Origin: Candidatus Woesearchaeota archaeon UBA153
GTDB lineage: Archaea; Nanobdellota; Nanobdellia; Woesearchaeales; UBA525
Direction of reading: 5' to 3'
NCBI GenBank assembly: GCA_002503705.1
Contig: DASH01000057.1
Coordinates: 3,258 to 8,530, forward strand
Length of the DNA: 5,273 nucleotides
The position numbers and the translations under genes are program-made. This document shows, piece by piece, positions 4,350 through 5,273 of this stretch. How positions within the stretch are numbered: the stretch's first letter is position 1; the number at the start of each line of letters is the position of its first letter. A model generated the notes under the pieces. The model saw only the letters and a program-made list of their open reading frames with translations, was not told the origin of the DNA and did no database searches.

Positions 4350-5206
4350 CGTGATTCCTCAACTTTCGGAAGCCGTCTCCGCTTCTCCCGTTCCGGCTCG
4401 TCAAGGTAGTTCTCTTCGCTCGAGACTCGTCGTTTCGTCCTGCGTTCGAGCTTGACTCTCGCGGTCTTCGCGACCGCGCCGCCGTCTCGAGAAACCCGCT
4501 TGTGCTCGTCCAGCGTCGACGGGTCGTCCGCTCGTTCGATAGCGGCGGTCGACGCCTCGCCGAGCATCGTGAAGATGAGCTCCAAGTCGTTCATGTGGTC
4601 TCTGAGGTTCTCGTTCGTGAGCCCTTTGAACTTCTTGTATTCGGAGGGCGTCATGCCGAACGTCGCTTTGGCGATCTCTGCCGTGAGTATCGAGAAGTCT
4701 TCGTTCCGTTCGACGCCCCGTTGCTTCCACTCATCCGTAAGGTCTTGCCGGACCGCGATACCTCGCAATCGCTTGTCAATCCAGGACTTCGAATAGCCTT
4801 TCCGTTCATACAGCTCTTTCATGCGCTCCTGAGCGAGTTCAGGGTTCTTGATCTCTTGGACGCGTTCATAACCCACCTTGGCGAGCCAGAGCTTGAAGGG
4901 TTCTGCCTTTGGCGAGGGGATTGATTGGATGATGCGGAACGCTCCTTCCGTGTTCGTACAGTCGGTCTCGCGCAACTTTCCGTCTTCGGCGAGCAATTTC
5001 AACCGGTGACAACTTGTCACCGTTTCGTTTCCCTCTTCATGCAACCGTTGGCTGAGCTTGTTCCAATACTTTCTCGCCTTGAGAGAATCTGTCTGGTCGG
5101 TGAGTGCCGCGACGATGTCGACGACGGAGAACCACCATTCGTTCTCGTGCCAGACGCGTCTGATATCCTTCCCTTGGAAGACGGCAAGGCCGTGCTCTTT
5201 CTCCAT
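4346..5206 (-). CDS. BRO-N domain protein (phage antirepressor / DinD-like)
   Basis: With ATG at 5206 the product has 286 residues. The N-terminal BRO-N domain covers about residues 8-112: AVFQGKDIRRVWHENEWWFSV starts it, then VVDIVAALTD, ARKYWNKLSQRL and LRETDCTNTEGAFRIIQSIP, followed by KAEPFKLWLAKVGYERVQEI. BRO-N domains bind DNA and are common in viral and mobile-element proteins. Residues 120-222 form a helical region (GYSKSWIDKRLRGI, LTDEW, FGMTPSEYKKFKG, LRDHMNDLELIFTMLGEAS), which I know from DinD-like and DPANN BRO-N proteins. The tail (249-286) is rich in Lys, Arg and Glu. A GTG at 5242 would add 12 residues, but then the TATA box would fall inside the coding region, so ATG is preferred. 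A small CxxC ORF overlaps its stop codon. The family is clear; whether it acts as a regulator, a defence factor or an element remnant is unknown. Confidence 0.88.
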   Translation of the reverse strand: MEKEHGLAVFQGKDIRRVWHENEWWFSVVDIVAALTDQTDSLKARKYWNKLSQRLHEEGNETVTSCHRLKLLAEDGKLRETDCTNTEGAFRIIQSIPSPKAEPFKLWLAKVGYERVQEIKNPELAQERMKELYERKGYSKSWIDKRLRGIAVRQDLTDEWKQRGVERNEDFSILTAEIAKATFGMTPSEYKKFKGLTNENLRDHMNDLELIFTMLGEASTAAIERADDPSTLDEHKRVSRDGGAVAKTARVKLERRTKRRVSSEENYLDEPEREKRRRLPKVEESR

Positions 5207-5228
5207 GCAATTCGGGTTGACGTTGTGG

Positions 5229-5236
5229 TTTATATG
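5229..5236 (-). promoter_or_regulatory. TATA box of the BRO-N gene, predicting a leaderless mRNA
   Basis: The minus strand reads CATATAAA with purines (GAAG) just upstream, a BRE-like setting. The centre is 26-27 bases from the ATG at 5206, and no ribosome site precedes that ATG, so a leaderless transcript is predicted. This spacing is the main reason to prefer ATG 5206 over GTG 5242. The remaining bases up to the window edge show nothing recognisable. Confidence 0.6.
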
Positions 5237-5273
5237 CTTCACGGCAAGATGTCCAGTGTCCGTCGTTTCTCCG

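Noticed and set aside
4502..4924. A 140-codon plus-strand frame opposite the BRO-N gene
   Set aside because: It is an antisense shadow of a recognisable BRO-N family protein and has no promoter or ribosome site.

Overview
The window looks like a chromosomal segment of a GC-rich archaeon, possibly a DPANN-type lineage (inference). The evidence is indirect but agrees. AT-rich TATA-like boxes lie about 26-27 bases upstream of start codons or of a short leader. Two genes have Shine-Dalgarno sequences of the GGTGA(T) type, and two others appear leaderless. The proteins recall archaeal families: a C-terminal TRAM-like domain, a winged-helix nucleotidyltransferase and a DPANN-style BRO-N protein. 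Codons strongly prefer G or C at the third position, which produces many long arginine-rich antisense shadow frames that are not genes. No rRNA, tRNA, CRISPR array or insertion sequence was seen.

Layout. Bases 1-337 (+) hold the 3' end of a gene with a TRAM-like tail, possibly a radical SAM enzyme. It converges on a long minus-strand gene across a 97-base spacer with two hairpins and an AAAATTTT palindrome. Bases 435-3296 (-) hold two envelope genes. The first transcribed encodes a 264-residue predicted lipoprotein, with its own promoter, Shine-Dalgarno site and T-rich terminator. The second encodes a 658-residue secreted protein with an eight-cysteine N-terminal module, about four Ig-like/DUF11-like beta domains, a Ser/Thr-rich stalk and a phenylalanine-rich amphipathic C-terminal helix. 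Bases 3297-3609 contain no confident gene, but the part next to 3610 looks like a disrupted coding remnant.

Bases 3610-5206 (-) form an accessory-looking cluster: a BRO-N (antirepressor/DinD-like) protein, a 41-codon CxxC ORF overlapping it by ATGA, and a winged-helix (MNT-type) nucleotidyltransferase. The nucleotidyltransferase promoter carries three ACCAT/ATGGT half-sites in alternating orientation, spaced exactly 11 bases apart. They run from the TATA box to the Shine-Dalgarno site, which suggests an autoregulatory operator.

How they may work together (inference). The two envelope genes plausibly serve the cell surface. The MNT protein resembles the antitoxin half of MNT/HEPN toxin-antitoxin pairs, but no intact HEPN gene follows it. 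Only a short frame-disrupted stretch is present. The BRO-N gene and short CxxC ORF upstream suggest a mobile or defence-related neighbourhood, but the sequence alone does not prove a system.
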